Notes under the pieces: model-generated | The model's input: only the letters and a program-made list of their open reading frames with translations | The model's database searches: none | What the model was told of the DNA's origin: nothing | Translations under genes and position numbers: made by a program | Shown: in pieces, positions 9,629 through 19,038 of the stretch | Position numbering within the stretch: the stretch's first letter is position 1 | How the letters are laid out: the number at the start of each line of letters is the position of its first letter | NCBI GenBank assembly: GCA_022539475.1 | Contig: VCMS01000109.1 | Span: forward strand, 62,001 to 126,000 | Length of the DNA: 64,000 nt | Direction: 5' to 3' | DNA from: Gracilaria domingensis | Lineage: Eukaryota > Rhodophyta > Florideophyceae > Gracilariales > Gracilariaceae

Positions 9629-10501
9629 ATGACGACCCCTCAAGGCAACCCAGGCACACCTCCACAGGTGCGTGCAGGCCAAATGATCCAAAGCATGGCT
9701 CGCGCGCTTGATGAAACACGAGCTCAGATGGAATTGTTGAAGCAAGAAGCGCAAACGAAGATATCCGCTCTCGAAACCTCACTCAGTGTCCTAGCCAATA
9801 AGGACAGCCCAGCCACGAATCCAAAGATCAACAAGCCCCCAACCTTCACTGGAAAGCAAAACATTGACAGTTGGATCACTCATATTCGCAATTATCTTGA
9901 TGGAATCCCCGACGACAAAGCATTAACAATTGCGCTTAGTTACATCAGTGGAGCCGCTCATGAGTGGTATCTCGCCCAGCAAAGAAATGGACTGGAGCTG
10001 CAAACCCTTGAGGAACTCTTTGAACATCTTCAGAAACGATTTACTATTGTCAACAAAGAGAAACTTGCTCGGGACAAACTAAGCAAGTGGAAGCAGTACA
10101 AAGATGTTCAACAGTTCAATGAAGACTTCCTCAAGATTGTGCTCGAAATCCCCAACATCAGTATGGAAGAGCTAATCGACAGATATACCAGAGGCTTGAA
10201 AAGTTACATCTGGAAAGAGCTTTGCACCAATGAGTACAAATCTTTGACTGATGCCATGAAAGAGGCTGAGCGGGTGGAATCTGCTTTCCGAAGGGGTGGA
10301 CAGGCGCGATTTGGCAGGCAACCTGGCGGCTCTGGATCATCTCAAGGACCGGTACCCATGGATATTGGAAATATGAAGCTGAAGAAGTTAACCAAGGAAG
10401 AGCGCGAGAACTGTCGAAAGTTGGGACTCTGTTTCCGCTGTCGACAACCTGGACACATGGCACGCGATAAACAGTGCCCAAAAAACTCCCAGAGGAACTG
10501 A
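9629..10501 (+). CDS. Gag of element B
   Basis: 290-residue capsid/nucleocapsid polyprotein. The start is the ATG at 9629 (context TACCATGAC); the open frame extends upstream to 9587 without another ATG. It has an N-terminal helix-rich region, a Ty3-like Gag core from about [19 protein letters not shown], and a C-terminal knuckle [16 protein letters not shown], whose last spacer is X6 instead of X4. A CAG preceded by pyrimidine-rich GTTTTCCGTTCGCG ends at 9620, nine bases before the ATG, and could be an alternative splice acceptor giving a gag-first mRNA. It ends just past the frameshift site. Confidence 0.92.
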   Translation: MTTPQGNPGTPPQVRAGQMIQSMARALDETRAQMELLKQEAQTKISALETSLSVLANKDSPATNPKINKPPTFTGKQNIDSWITHIRNYLDGIPDDKALTIALSYISGAAHEWYLAQQRNGLELQTLEELFEHLQKRFTIVNKEKLARDKLSKWKQYKDVQQFNEDFLKIVLEIPNISMEELIDRYTRGLKSYIWKELCTNEYKSLTDAMKEAERVESAFRRGGQARFGRQPGGSGSSQGPVPMDIGNMKLKKLTKEERENCRKLGLCFRCRQPGHMARDKQCPKNSQRN

Positions 10502-13500
10502 CTCCAGGGTCATCTGAAGAACCCACGTCAGTTCCACCGGACCACCATTGCACCCCACTGAATTCCATCGAAACGCAACCATTGACTAAGCCAGCAAACC
10601 CCGTACCCATTGAATCTGCAGATAAACATCGTACCCAAGAAAAAATATTGAGCAATGGAAGACATAAACTTCTTACCTCACGCTTAGCGTCACCATTTGA
10701 AACCCTCTCTGTTGGACTACTCCTTGCATATGTATTCATCAATGGCAGAAAATGTACGGTTCTGCTCGATAACGGTTCCGAAATCAGTTATTTGTCCAAA
10801 GCCATCTGCAAAAGCATGAAGATCCCAACCATTGACACTAGTTATGAAGCCGAAATGGCCAACGGTTCCATTACTGTGCTCCAGGAAACCCGAGAAGATG
10901 GAGTAGATATCCAGATTGAAGAACTACGAGAAAAGAGACGCTTTGCAATATGTGCATTATACGGATATGACGTCATTTTAGGAAAAGACTGGCTATACGA
11001 ATATAACCCCTATATCAACCACCGAACCAATGAAATATCTTTCGTTCACAATTCCAGAACCATTTTCATCAAAGCAAACATTAAGAAGAACGAGAAGTTA
11101 ATTTCTGTGAACACAATCAAGAAGTCAATTCGAAGGAAGCTACCTGTATTTGTTGTAGCACTTCGGCCTTCAAAAGAAGAAACCTATGAACCAGCGAATG
11201 ATCATAAACTCAAAGAACTACTTGAAGAATACAAGGACCTATTTCCAGAGAAATTACCAAAAGGATTACCCCCTCACCGAGAACAAGATTTTCATATCGA
11301 GTTATCCCCTGAAGCAACACCTCAGAAGAAAGGCGTATATCGAATGTCAGATAAAGAGTTGAAAGAGCTAAAGAAGCAACTCCATGAACTTTTGGAACAA
11401 GGTTTTATTCGACCTAGTTCAAGCCCTTGGGGTGCCCCTGTTCTTTTCGCAGCAAAGAAGGATGGGAGCCTAAGACTTTGCATTGATTACCGAGCCCTCA
11501 ATAAGTTGACCATCAAAAATAGTTACCCTATTCCAAGGATTGATGATATTTTTGACCAACTCCGTGGCGCAAAAGTATTTTCGAAAATCGATTTAAGGTG
11601 GGGCTACCACCAAATTCGACTCTCTGATACCTCCATTCCACTGACCGCTTTCAGAACTAGATATGGTCATTTTGAGTTTCTTGTCCTACCTTTCGGCCTC
11701 ACCAACGCACCCGCAAGTTTCATGAGCTTAATGAACAATGTACTTAAGGACCATTTGGATAAATTTGTCTTGGTGTATCTCGACGACATTCTTATTCACA
11801 GCAAAACTGTAGAGGAGCATATGGAACACATTAGAAAAGTATTCGACCAACTTCGTGCACACAAGCTGTATGGGAAGCTTTCAAAGTGTGAATTTCTAAA
11901 GAAGGAGGTTGAATACCTCGGGCATGTGGTTACACCCGAAGGAATATCAGTAGAGAAACAAAAAGTGAAAGCCATCACAAATTGGGAAACACCGAAGAAT
12001 AAGACTGATGTTCAAGCTTTTCTTGGACTTGTTAATTACTACCGACGATTTATTAAGAACTGCTCCGAAATATCAAAACCACTAACCGCTCTATGTGGAA
12101 AGAACCCATTCAAGTGGGGAGGGGATCAAGAAAACGCCTTCACAAATCTGAAAGAAGCAGTTTCAAGTACACCAGTGCTCCGTCATTTTGACCCGAAACT
12201 GCCTATCATCGTAACCACTGACGCATCTCAGTATGCCCTAGGAGCAGTATCGGAACAAGTAGAAAACGGTATTGCCCGACCTGTTGCATTTCATTCAAGA
12301 ACCTTGAACCCAGCCGAGCAACGCTACGCCGCCCACGAGCGAGAACTTCTTGCAGTTGTAGACACGTTAAGAGTTTGGAGAGTCTACTTACATGGAAAAC
12401 GCTTCAAAGTGCGTACAGATCATTTTCCACTGAAGTATCTGCAAACACAGCCAAATCTTTCCCAACGTCAAGTAAGATGGCTCGAAAGGATCGTTGAGTT
12501 TGATTTCACTTTCGAACCAATCAAAGGAAAATCCAACATAGTTGCAGATGCTCTCTCAAGATATCCTAAGCATGTTGAAGATCCGCTGGCTAGTAACCTC
12601 TCTCTATTAGATGAAGCAGTCTCCAGAACCAACCCGTTGAACTCCTTATCTCTTATTTGTGAAATATCCAAGAAGGATATGCGCGCATTCACTGATGGAT
12701 ATAAGAAGGACAACGAATTTTCAGCTGCTTACCTGAATCCGGAACTTCCCTTTGAACGAAAAGGAAATCTTCTCTACTACAAGAATAAGTTATGTATACC
12801 GAGTGGGGAAATCAGAACTAAGATTTTATTCGAGAATCATGATCTCCCTTCATCAGGAAATATGGCACTTAAGAAGACATTAAGAAGAATTTGGATATCT
12901 TACTTTTGGAAGAACCTGAGAAAGGACGTGTACACCTACACGAAGACATGCCAGAAGTGTCAGGAGACGAAGCCAATTACCAAGAAGCCGCATGGATACC
13001 TCCAGCCATTAGAACCCCCATTGAAGAAGTGGTCTCAGATCACAATGGATTTCATTACTCCACTTCCACGAACTAAGTCGGGAAACAGTGCCATATATGT
13101 AGTAGTCGATCGCCTTTCGAAACTTATACGCATCATTCCCACAACCAAGAATGTCACTGCTGTAGAAACAGCCAAGTTATATCTGGAGAATATCTATCGT
13201 CATCATGGACTTTCTGATTCCATAGTATCCGATAGAGATTCAATATTTATGAGTAAGTTCTGGAAGGAAGTATTTCGATCACTTGGCACAAAATTGAAGC
13301 CATCATCAGCATATCACCCACAGACAGATGGACAAACCGAAGTAATGAATAAGAAGATTGAAGAGATGATCAGATGTTTTGTCAACTACAGGCAGAATAA
13401 TTGGGATGAACACCTCATTCAATTCGAAGTTGCTTACAATTCTTCAGTCAATTCTACCACGTCATTTACTCCATTCTTTCTCACATACGGAGAGGAACCA

Positions 13501-14100
13501 CGTGTTTTACCAATGGATGCAATCACTTCCCAGAATCAAGCCGCCTCTGAGTTTCTGACAAGTATTTCAGATGCTGTCAAGCTTGCTAGGAGCCAAATCA
13601 GCAAGATAAGCAAGTACTCAGAAAGCTACTATAATCGGAAACGAACGCCTTGCGACTTAAAAGTTGGTGACTACGTCATGCTATCGACAAAGAATCTCAA
13701 GATGAACGAAACAGGCCCACGGAACAAACTCGGAATCAAGTACTGTGGTCCATTCAGAATCACGGAACAAGTAAGCCCAGTAACCTTTCGACTTGATGTA
13801 GGAACTGTCATGAAGCAGAGAAAAATACATGACGTGTTTCATTGCCAACTACTCAGAAGATACCATGAAGACAATACCTTCAGAAGACCCCAGCCCAAGC
13901 CAACAGTCATCCAATTATCTGATACAACAGAAGAATATGATGTGGAAGCAATTCTTAATCATCGAAAACGGAAACGCAAGTCAGAATACCTTGTCAAATG
14001 GCTTGGTTATCCCGATCACGAAAATATGTGGCTCCCTGAATCCGAACTCAAGAACTGTTTTGACCTCCTCGAGCGGTATAAAAGAAGCCACAACCTCTGA
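10474..14100 (+). CDS. Pol of element B: protease, RT, RNase H, integrase, chromodomain
   Basis: About 1200 residues, reached by -1 frameshift from gag. Protease motif [12 protein letters not shown] near residue 99 has Asn where most Ty3 proteases have Ser or Thr. Reverse transcriptase includes FCAAKKDG-like and [10 protein letters not shown] blocks and YLDD at ~435-438. RNase H begins at [11 protein letters not shown]. Integrase shows a zinc domain (TCQKCQ), catalytic region [16 protein letters not shown] and [11 protein letters not shown] chromodomain ends the protein ([11 protein letters not shown]...[18 protein letters not shown], ~1155-1205), placing the element in the chromovirus branch; such domains steer integration to marked chromatin. 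Fully open. Confidence 0.95.
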   Translation: MPKKLPEELTPGSSEEPTSVPPDHHCTPLNSIETQPLTKPANPVPIESADKHRTQEKILSNGRHKLLTSRLASPFETLSVGLLLAYVFINGRKCTVLLDNGSEISYLSKAICKSMKIPTIDTSYEAEMANGSITVLQETREDGVDIQIEELREKRRFAICALYGYDVILGKDWLYEYNPYINHRTNEISFVHNSRTIFIKANIKKNEKLISVNTIKKSIRRKLPVFVVALRPSKEETYEPANDHKLKELLEEYKDLFPEKLPKGLPPHREQDFHIELSPEATPQKKGVYRMSDKELKELKKQLHELLEQGFIRPSSSPWGAPVLFAAKKDGSLRLCIDYRALNKLTIKNSYPIPRIDDIFDQLRGAKVFSKIDLRWGYHQIRLSDTSIPLTAFRTRYGHFEFLVLPFGLTNAPASFMSLMNNVLKDHLDKFVLVYLDDILIHSKTVEEHMEHIRKVFDQLRAHKLYGKLSKCEFLKKEVEYLGHVVTPEGISVEKQKVKAITNWETPKNKTDVQAFLGLVNYYRRFIKNCSEISKPLTALCGKNPFKWGGDQENAFTNLKEAVSSTPVLRHFDPKLPIIVTTDASQYALGAVSEQVENGIARPVAFHSRTLNPAEQRYAAHERELLAVVDTLRVWRVYLHGKRFKVRTDHFPLKYLQTQPNLSQRQVRWLERIVEFDFTFEPIKGKSNIVADALSRYPKHVEDPLASNLSLLDEAVSRTNPLNSLSLICEISKKDMRAFTDGYKKDNEFSAAYLNPELPFERKGNLLYYKNKLCIPSGEIRTKILFENHDLPSSGNMALKKTLRRIWISYFWKNLRKDVYTYTKTCQKCQETKPITKKPHGYLQPLEPPLKKWSQITMDFITPLPRTKSGNSAIYVVVDRLSKLIRIIPTTKNVTAVETAKLYLENIYRHHGLSDSIVSDRDSIFMSKFWKEVFRSLGTKLKPSSAYHPQTDGQTEVMNKKIEEMIRCFVNYRQNNWDEHLIQFEVAYNSSVNSTTSFTPFFLTYGEEPRVLPMDAITSQNQAASEFLTSISDAVKLARSQISKISKYSESYYNRKRTPCDLKVGDYVMLSTKNLKMNETGPRNKLGIKYCGPFRITEQVSPVTFRLDVGTVMKQRKIHDVFHCQLLRRYHEDNTFRRPQPKPTVIQLSDTTEEYDVEAILNHRKRKRKSEYLVKWLGYPDHENMWLPESELKNCFDLLERYKRSHNL
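10480..10486 (+). promoter_or_regulatory. Programmed -1 ribosomal frameshift site A-AAA-AAC
   Basis: In the gag frame the codons are CCA AAA AAC, so the heptamer is in the X-XXY-YYZ register of classical retroviral -1 slippery sites. A -1 slip moves translation into the pol frame (K K L P E E L T P). The gag stop follows 13 nt later. Conserved in copy A at 3365-3371. Confidence 0.85.
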
Positions 14101-14135
14101 ACATCTCCGGGCCCAGTAACCACCCATCACCAACA

Positions 14136-14648
14136 ATGACGAACAACGGACAGCCGAACATCGCGAACAATCTGCAACTCGACAACGCCAGTCAGTTCTA
14201 CAGTCGTATAGTTCTTGGGGGACGAAGGATGCTTACCTGGTTTGATGGTATTACCGATGAACTTTTCGAGAGATTTCGTCTTGCATGGGCCTCATGTCAT
14301 ATTTGCTTTGCCTTTCTGCAAGTTCGAGGACCATTTCTAACCCCAGAGAATGCGATCATGCTAAGAAAGCTATTCAAAGCTTATGAAGATGGCACACTTG
14401 AAGATATTCATGAAGAGTTCGTTCTATTCCTATTCTCTTACCTCGTATCTCAGTTTGGTCACCTCTCGCCGGACCCCGGAGATACATTCTTGAATACAAT
14501 TGAAAGTGCTATTCTACACATCGAGGAATTTGGAGATAATACTGATCTTTCCATAACGTTTGAACCGCGTTCCGATATGGTTCTCTTCCCTAACCCTCCA
14601 GGACAGTTTGAAAATCATCCTATTCCGAATGGTACGCCCAACAACTAA
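14136..14648 (+). CDS. ORF3 of element B, unknown 170-residue protein
   Basis: Lies between pol and the 3' LTR on the sense strand and starts at an ATG in good context (ACCAACAATGACG). I recognise no family. It is acidic and rich in Phe and Leu, for example RFRLAWASCHICFAFLQV and EEFVLFLFSYLVSQFGH, with a soluble-looking helical middle and a Pro/Asn-rich tail. There is no signal peptide, no clear membrane span and no retroviral Env-like motif. Expression would need a spliced or internal message; a CCCAG ending at 14116 is a possible acceptor. Copy A is truncated before this point, so conservation cannot be tested here. Confidence 0.65.
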   Translation: MTNNGQPNIANNLQLDNASQFYSRIVLGGRRMLTWFDGITDELFERFRLAWASCHICFAFLQVRGPFLTPENAIMLRKLFKAYEDGTLEDIHEEFVLFLFSYLVSQFGHLSPDPGDTFLNTIESAILHIEEFGDNTDLSITFEPRSDMVLFPNPPGQFENHPIPNGTPNN

Positions 14649-14670
14649 CGAGTCGGGACGACTCTCCTTA

Positions 14671-14683
14671 ATGGGGGAAGTGA
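14671..14683 (+). promoter_or_regulatory. Polypurine tract of element B
   Basis: ATGGGGGAAGTGA directly abuts the 3' LTR start TGTTAG, the site where plus-strand DNA synthesis is primed. Confidence 0.85.
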
Positions 14684-15200
14684 TGTTAGGATTTCGTTAA
14701 TTCTGGTCATGTTTTTATTTGAATTTGTTATATTGCTACGCTTTTAGTTAGTCATTTAATGTTTTGATGCTTTCTTTGAATTCCCCGTGATCTAGCGATC
14801 CGATTTGATACCCTAATGATCCTCAGAGTCTTTGTTTGACATTAGTTGTCATAATGTTACCAAGACATGTCACGTGTGATGTCTGCCTCGTCAGTTGACG
14901 TCATGACTGACTTCATAGTTTCGGTGCCTTGCTGGAACTTCTACAAATGGACACGTTGCAGGAACTTCTAGAAGCTTCTAGACGACTCCACTGTCGATTT
15001 CTACGCACAGTTTCTACACTAATTCCGACGCAAGGGCCAGTACTCATAGACACATTAGTTTGAGGGATATTCTAGAAATCTGCGTTAGCGACCTTATTTT
15101 CGAAGGTCCGATTCTCCATATAAACCCTGGTCGACTGCCCGACTTCTCCTCGGCAGTCACCATCGTTCACGTTCTCAACCTCAGACCCAGTGTTCTAACA
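14684..15200 (+). repeat. 3' LTR of element B
   Basis: 517 bp, TGTTAG...CTAACA. It differs from the 5' LTR at about five positions, all in the last third. Followed by the duplicated GTCAT. Confidence 0.97.
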
Positions 15201-16906
15201 GTCATACCGAGGTCGTCGCAATGATGTCGGTCGAGTGTTCGATACCATAAGTTACCGGACTCGCAGAGGCCATAGAGTGGCATCAAGAGCTGTAAACATT
15301 GGGACGGGTCAAGCTCGAACTCGGGGACGGGTTTTGTAATGAAGATCTTACGAGAAATGGGTTCTGCAGATTGTAAGTATGCCTGCCGTATGTCCGATGT
15401 CCATACATCGAATCCATGTAAGGCTGCAAGAGCTAAAAGCAGGCGAATGGATTGTGGTTGAAGAGTTGCAGAGTTGTGAACCATCATATTCTTCAATTTG
15501 CCACGGTGTCCTCCTATCACGTATCTGGCACGGTACTTGATCTTGCCGTCCTCAGTTGACTTCAGAGCGAAAACGAAACGGCCTGGAAGGATGTTCGCGT
15601 TGGTCGGAACGTCTTCACGTAAGACGATTTTGAAAGTGCCTCGCTCAAGAAGACCTCTGATTTCGTTTTTCTTTGCATCCTCCATCTCTTTGGACTGCAC
15701 TCGAGGATCATTCTTATCCAGGATCTCAGTGAGGTAACAGTGATACCCATCCGGTGATTGAGTGGGGGATAGAGATTGATGTAGCTCGCTAAAGAAAGAG
15801 TGAGCTAGTTCTTTGGGCTGATAGTATCGTTTGACCTGAGCTAAACCGAAGGGTTTAGCAGTCCCAATGCGAACATCTTGAATGTAGACCAGTTTCTTGG
15901 CTGCGTCAACGGCCTGCACTGTGAATGGACCCATCCATTCACCTATGCGGTTATCAACTATCTTTTCACGCCAAACTAGTACGCTGTCGCCAACTTGGTA
16001 GCTTTGATCCGCTGCTGCAGGAGTCCTATGCTTCAGGGCACGTTCAAGCCTTAGCTTTGCCATGCATTTCGGCATTTCGGCTCGAGCAGTGTTAGCGATC
16101 TTCCCACGACTGGCCAGGGTTGCTCGTGCACTTGGGGTCTCCAAGCGAGTGTGAATGGGCGGGTACTCGCCGAATACCAAGGCGGATGGGACAAGATCCT
16201 CTGGACCTAGGGTATCGTTCATGGATTTGACCGCGGTGGCCAGAGCTACTTCAGGTTCTGTGATACTGTTTTCTGCCATTATCTTTCGGTATGTTTGACG
16301 AAGTGGGTGATGGTATCGTTCGCCAATACCAAGACTTGAGTGGGCTTCTACACCAGTTCGGTCGACTTGGATGTTGGACAAGGCCGTGATGTCAATGAAA
16401 AGTTGACCAAAAGCGCTCCCTTGATCTACAAGCATTCTGTTCGGTATTCCTGTGTAAATCGCTATCCAACAGAGCAGTATCTTCTTCCAAATTGTTTTCG
16501 TAGAAACATTGGGGAGGAATGCTGCGGCTTAGAAATGGGTTGCTTCGTCCACGACGTGCAAGATGGGTTTGCCATCGATATACATGATGTCAATAAGTAC
16601 GCGTTCATTGAAGCGTACATTTTCTGCTCCAAAAGATACACGGAAGCGGGTTGCGGCGTTTTGGATCCGTTGGCATGGGTCACATCGCTTGGTGAGGTCC
16701 TTTAGGATTGTCAATGCTTGGGGGGTGTCTTCTTCAGGTCTTGCCTTCTTAATCAGATTGAAGAGCTTCGTGGCGCTGGGGTGAAAGAATTGTCGATGCA
16801 ATTTGTGCAACGGCGTCCTTGTGAAGAAAATTCGCGCTGAGAAGAGAATGTCAACGAATACATGACCGCTTCTAGCGCGATACAGCGGTATGGACCAGTT
16901 GTCCAC
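15201..16906 (-). pseudogene. Copia integrase and reverse transcriptase (N-terminal part)
   Basis: Runs from an integrase zinc domain (HRQFFHPSATKLFNL ... KRCDPCQ) through the core (VLIDIMYIDGK; VDQGSAF; SSLGIGERYHHPLRQ) into a Copia reverse transcriptase (RGTFKIVLREDV, IKYRARYVIGGHRG, SDIRQAYLQS, LLMPLYGLCESGNLWY). An in-frame TAA at 16529-16531 follows DEATHF; the frame resumes with AAAFLPN. The RT stops at 15201 where element B is inserted and continues at 7885. One reading frame is kept throughout, so damage is by point mutation. Inactive. Confidence 0.92.
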
Positions 16907-16909
16907 ATA

Positions 16910-17425
16910 CTGTTCAGTTCCGTCTTCTAGGGTGATCCGTTCTCTGCGTGTAAAGCAGTTGGCGACAGTGTCCGCGATCAGAATTTGCGGTCCAAGACAT
17001 CCATACCGAGGAGGGCTGGGATATCAGCTTGGACGACATCCATGGTTACAAAGATGGGGGGGTACGTTGGGCGGCGTTTCAAGTGGCAATGTGATTTGAC
17101 CCACTGATTAAAAAGAGGCATCGGCGAATTTGAATCTGGTGCGTGATGTGAGCCTGCTGAGCTTTGGCAGTGTCATTCCGTTATTGGCAAAGAGACGACG
17201 TAGCTCTTTGATTCCGACGACAGAACGAGGTGCTCCAATATCAACGCAGAAGCCATCCATACGTGATCGTCTGCTAGTGTGGCGGAGCTTTGAGACGGGA
17301 ATGTGGGTTATATTAATTTCGACAATGTGACATGTCAGTTTGGGCTTCGGAAGAGAGATTCGATGCGAAGCTATCCAGCGGGCAGGGAGACGCAGCAGAG
17401 GCTTGGTACCGCGGCGCCCTAGCAA
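16910..17425 (-). pseudogene. Copia aspartic protease
   Basis: The active-site region reads FCVDIGAPRSVVG where D-T/S-G-A is expected; Thr to Ile is a single C-to-T change. An in-frame TAA at 17108-17110 interrupts it, after which the frame continues with SVGQITLPLETPPNVPP and PALLGMDVLD, typical of the protease C-terminal half. It overlaps the Gag tail in a shifted frame. Confidence 0.8.
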
Positions 17426-18020
17426 AACTCCTGACCATTGGGAGGGACATAGTTGCTTTCATTTGTGGTCATGGAAGCTGACAGGTGGTTTGTAAACCAT
17501 TCTTGATCAAGGGCCTCAATGTGTGATTGGGCTGAGTGCCCATCCTGGGTAGTGAGCTCATCAAACACACGAACCTCTTCGTCATTGACATCATCGTTGG
17601 CGACTGGGGCAGAGGCGCCTGAGCCAGAGGCGTCAGGGTCTTGTGTCATCTCTCCCTCCATTGCGAGAACGAGATCAGAGACAATGTGTACTGCCGATTC
17701 CCCGCTTTTAATACGGTGGCGGATGTGATTCCGAATGGAGCCCGGCTTGCATCGGTGGCCAGGGTGCCGAGAAGCATGGCACCTATGGCATTCGTTGCGA
17801 CGGCGGCTCTCTTCGAATAATCTCGGGAGGGATTGTGAACGGGAGGAGCGTCCAAGCGTCTTTGCGTCATTGCGAGGCGGGTGTTTACGAACGAATTTCG
17901 GATTTCTGCCGTACTGTTGGTACATGGTTTCTTCATCAGTAAGGTGGGTTTCAGTTCTACCAGTGACGGCTTTAATCTCCTCCTCAAGCTGAAGATTCTC
18001 TCTGAGTGCGGTGATGAAGC
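17419..18020 (-). pseudogene. Copia Gag, C-terminal part with zinc knuckle
   Basis: Starts at the edge of element C, where the duplicated GAAGC (GCTTC on this strand) joins it in frame to the N-terminal part: ...NGF from 29795 continues with ITALRENLQLEEE here. It contains a perfect zinc knuckle CHRCHASRHPGHRC (C-X2-C-X4-H-X4-C) and an acidic tail. The apparent MHHS start is LTR sequence and not a true start. Confidence 0.9.
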
Positions 18021-18877
18021 TGTGGTGCAAAACCCTCGACGGGAAAACAACAAGCCGCGTCGCGGACGAGCACCTCAGGGTGTTCAGGCCCTGCTCCCTG
18101 TGAAGGGCAGTCGAGCGGCAGAACCCTCCGATAGGGCCAACACGAGCCGGGTGTAAATCCGGGTGGCCCCGATCTGGGCGTGCAGTCGGAGGTAGAAGGG
18201 GTAGAATCGGCGTAGGTATCCGGATGGTTCCGGCGAGCCACAGCGAGTGGGGGTATCCAGCCCAACGGTATGGGACGACAAAAGATCAACAAACGAGCCG
18301 CACTGCGGAGCACTGACTCGCGATAAGCGGGAAAACTCCCGAGACAAATAAAACAAACCTACAATGTAGGGCAGAGTAGCGAAAGCCGTAAGACGGAAAT
18401 GAAAACAATAAAATAGATAAGAAAAGTGCCGTGACGACGGATTAGTACTCCTCAGGGACGGAGGTTGGTTGATCAGCCCGGAATTGCGGCGGTATTCCCC
18501 AGGATGGGGCTGGTGACCGTGCGCAAGCGGCAAGAAGATCAGAGCCAAAGGCCTCGTTGAGGTTTACTTCCCGTACAGTGGCGGCAAGTGCCGCCACTTA
18601 TATACGGCACTTGAAAATATCAATTAAAATATCTAACTATCCGGCGCTGCCGGCCAATACACTACAGGTGTGCAACCGTGGCAGGCTTGCCACGGCGCAC
18701 CCGCTATCGGGCCAACTTGGCACACGTGTGCAGAAATACTACCCTTCCTAGGCATAACCCAAAATAGGGCACTACCCCAGTAGCCTCTCATAACCTGAGG
18801 TGTCGAAGCCGATGACGGATCAACAAACTATGAAAAGCACCTCGGTGCATCCCCACAAAAGGGCGTTTTGCTCTACA
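18021..18877 (-). repeat. 3' LTR of element C
   Basis: 857 bp, matching 28938-29794 base for base except one position seen. Many short hairpins are visible. The accessory gene begins just outside it. Confidence 0.97.
18598..18605 (-). promoter_or_regulatory. TATA box of element C LTR (3' copy)
   Basis: TATATAAG on the minus strand, ~275 bp from the U3 end. It lies in a hairpin-rich stretch (CAAGTGCCGCCACTT nearby). The promoter copy that drives gag-pol is the equivalent at 29515-29522. Confidence 0.6.
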
Positions 18878-18892
18878 TCTCCCCCTTCTCAG
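18878..18892 (-). promoter_or_regulatory. 3' polypurine tract of element C
   Basis: CTGAGAAGGGGGAGA on the minus strand, abutting the LTR. An identical 15-mer occurs at 20858-20872, so the accessory gene lies between two identical tracts. Confidence 0.8.
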
Positions 18893-18937
18893 GCTGAGAC
18901 ACCGACTCCGTCGGCTCGATACGCCTCGCGATGGAGG

Positions 18938-18945
18938 TATATAAG
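18938..18945 (+). promoter_or_regulatory. TATA box for the antisense accessory gene of C
   Basis: TATATAAG exactly 60 bp from the inner LTR edge. Element E has TATAAATA at the same distance (51044-51051) and D has a decayed GTAAATA (39960-39966). The ATG at 18931 overlaps this box, so translation more likely starts at the conserved ATG at 19039. Confidence 0.6.
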
Positions 18946-19038
18946 GAAGTCTCCCAAGACGGGTCTGCCGAGAACTGTTCGGAGCCACCAACACCTCCGG
19001 TGTCAGTAGCGAACCTCGTCATCTCGAGCCCCTCCGCG

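Larger units (their letters stand above)
7886..15200 (+). mobile_element. Full-length Ty3/Gypsy chromovirus copy B (7315 bp)
   Basis: Two 517-bp LTRs flank, in order, a primer-binding site, leader intron, zinc-finger ORF0, antisense tRNA-like sequence, gag, pol with chromodomain, a 170-codon ORF and a polypurine tract. A 5-bp target duplication GTCAT lies at 7881-7885 and 15201-15205, inside Copia RT. The LTRs differ at about five positions by eye (roughly 1%). All coding frames are open, so it could be autonomous. Confidence 0.97.

Noticed and set aside
14136-14648. Envelope gene
   Set aside because: ORF3 is in the env position but has no signal peptide, membrane anchor or Env motif; no evidence for an endogenous retrovirus.
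18084-18548. 154-codon frame on the minus strand inside the C LTR (also 29001-29465)
   Set aside because: It lies within the LTR and appears twice only because the LTRs are identical; no protein features.
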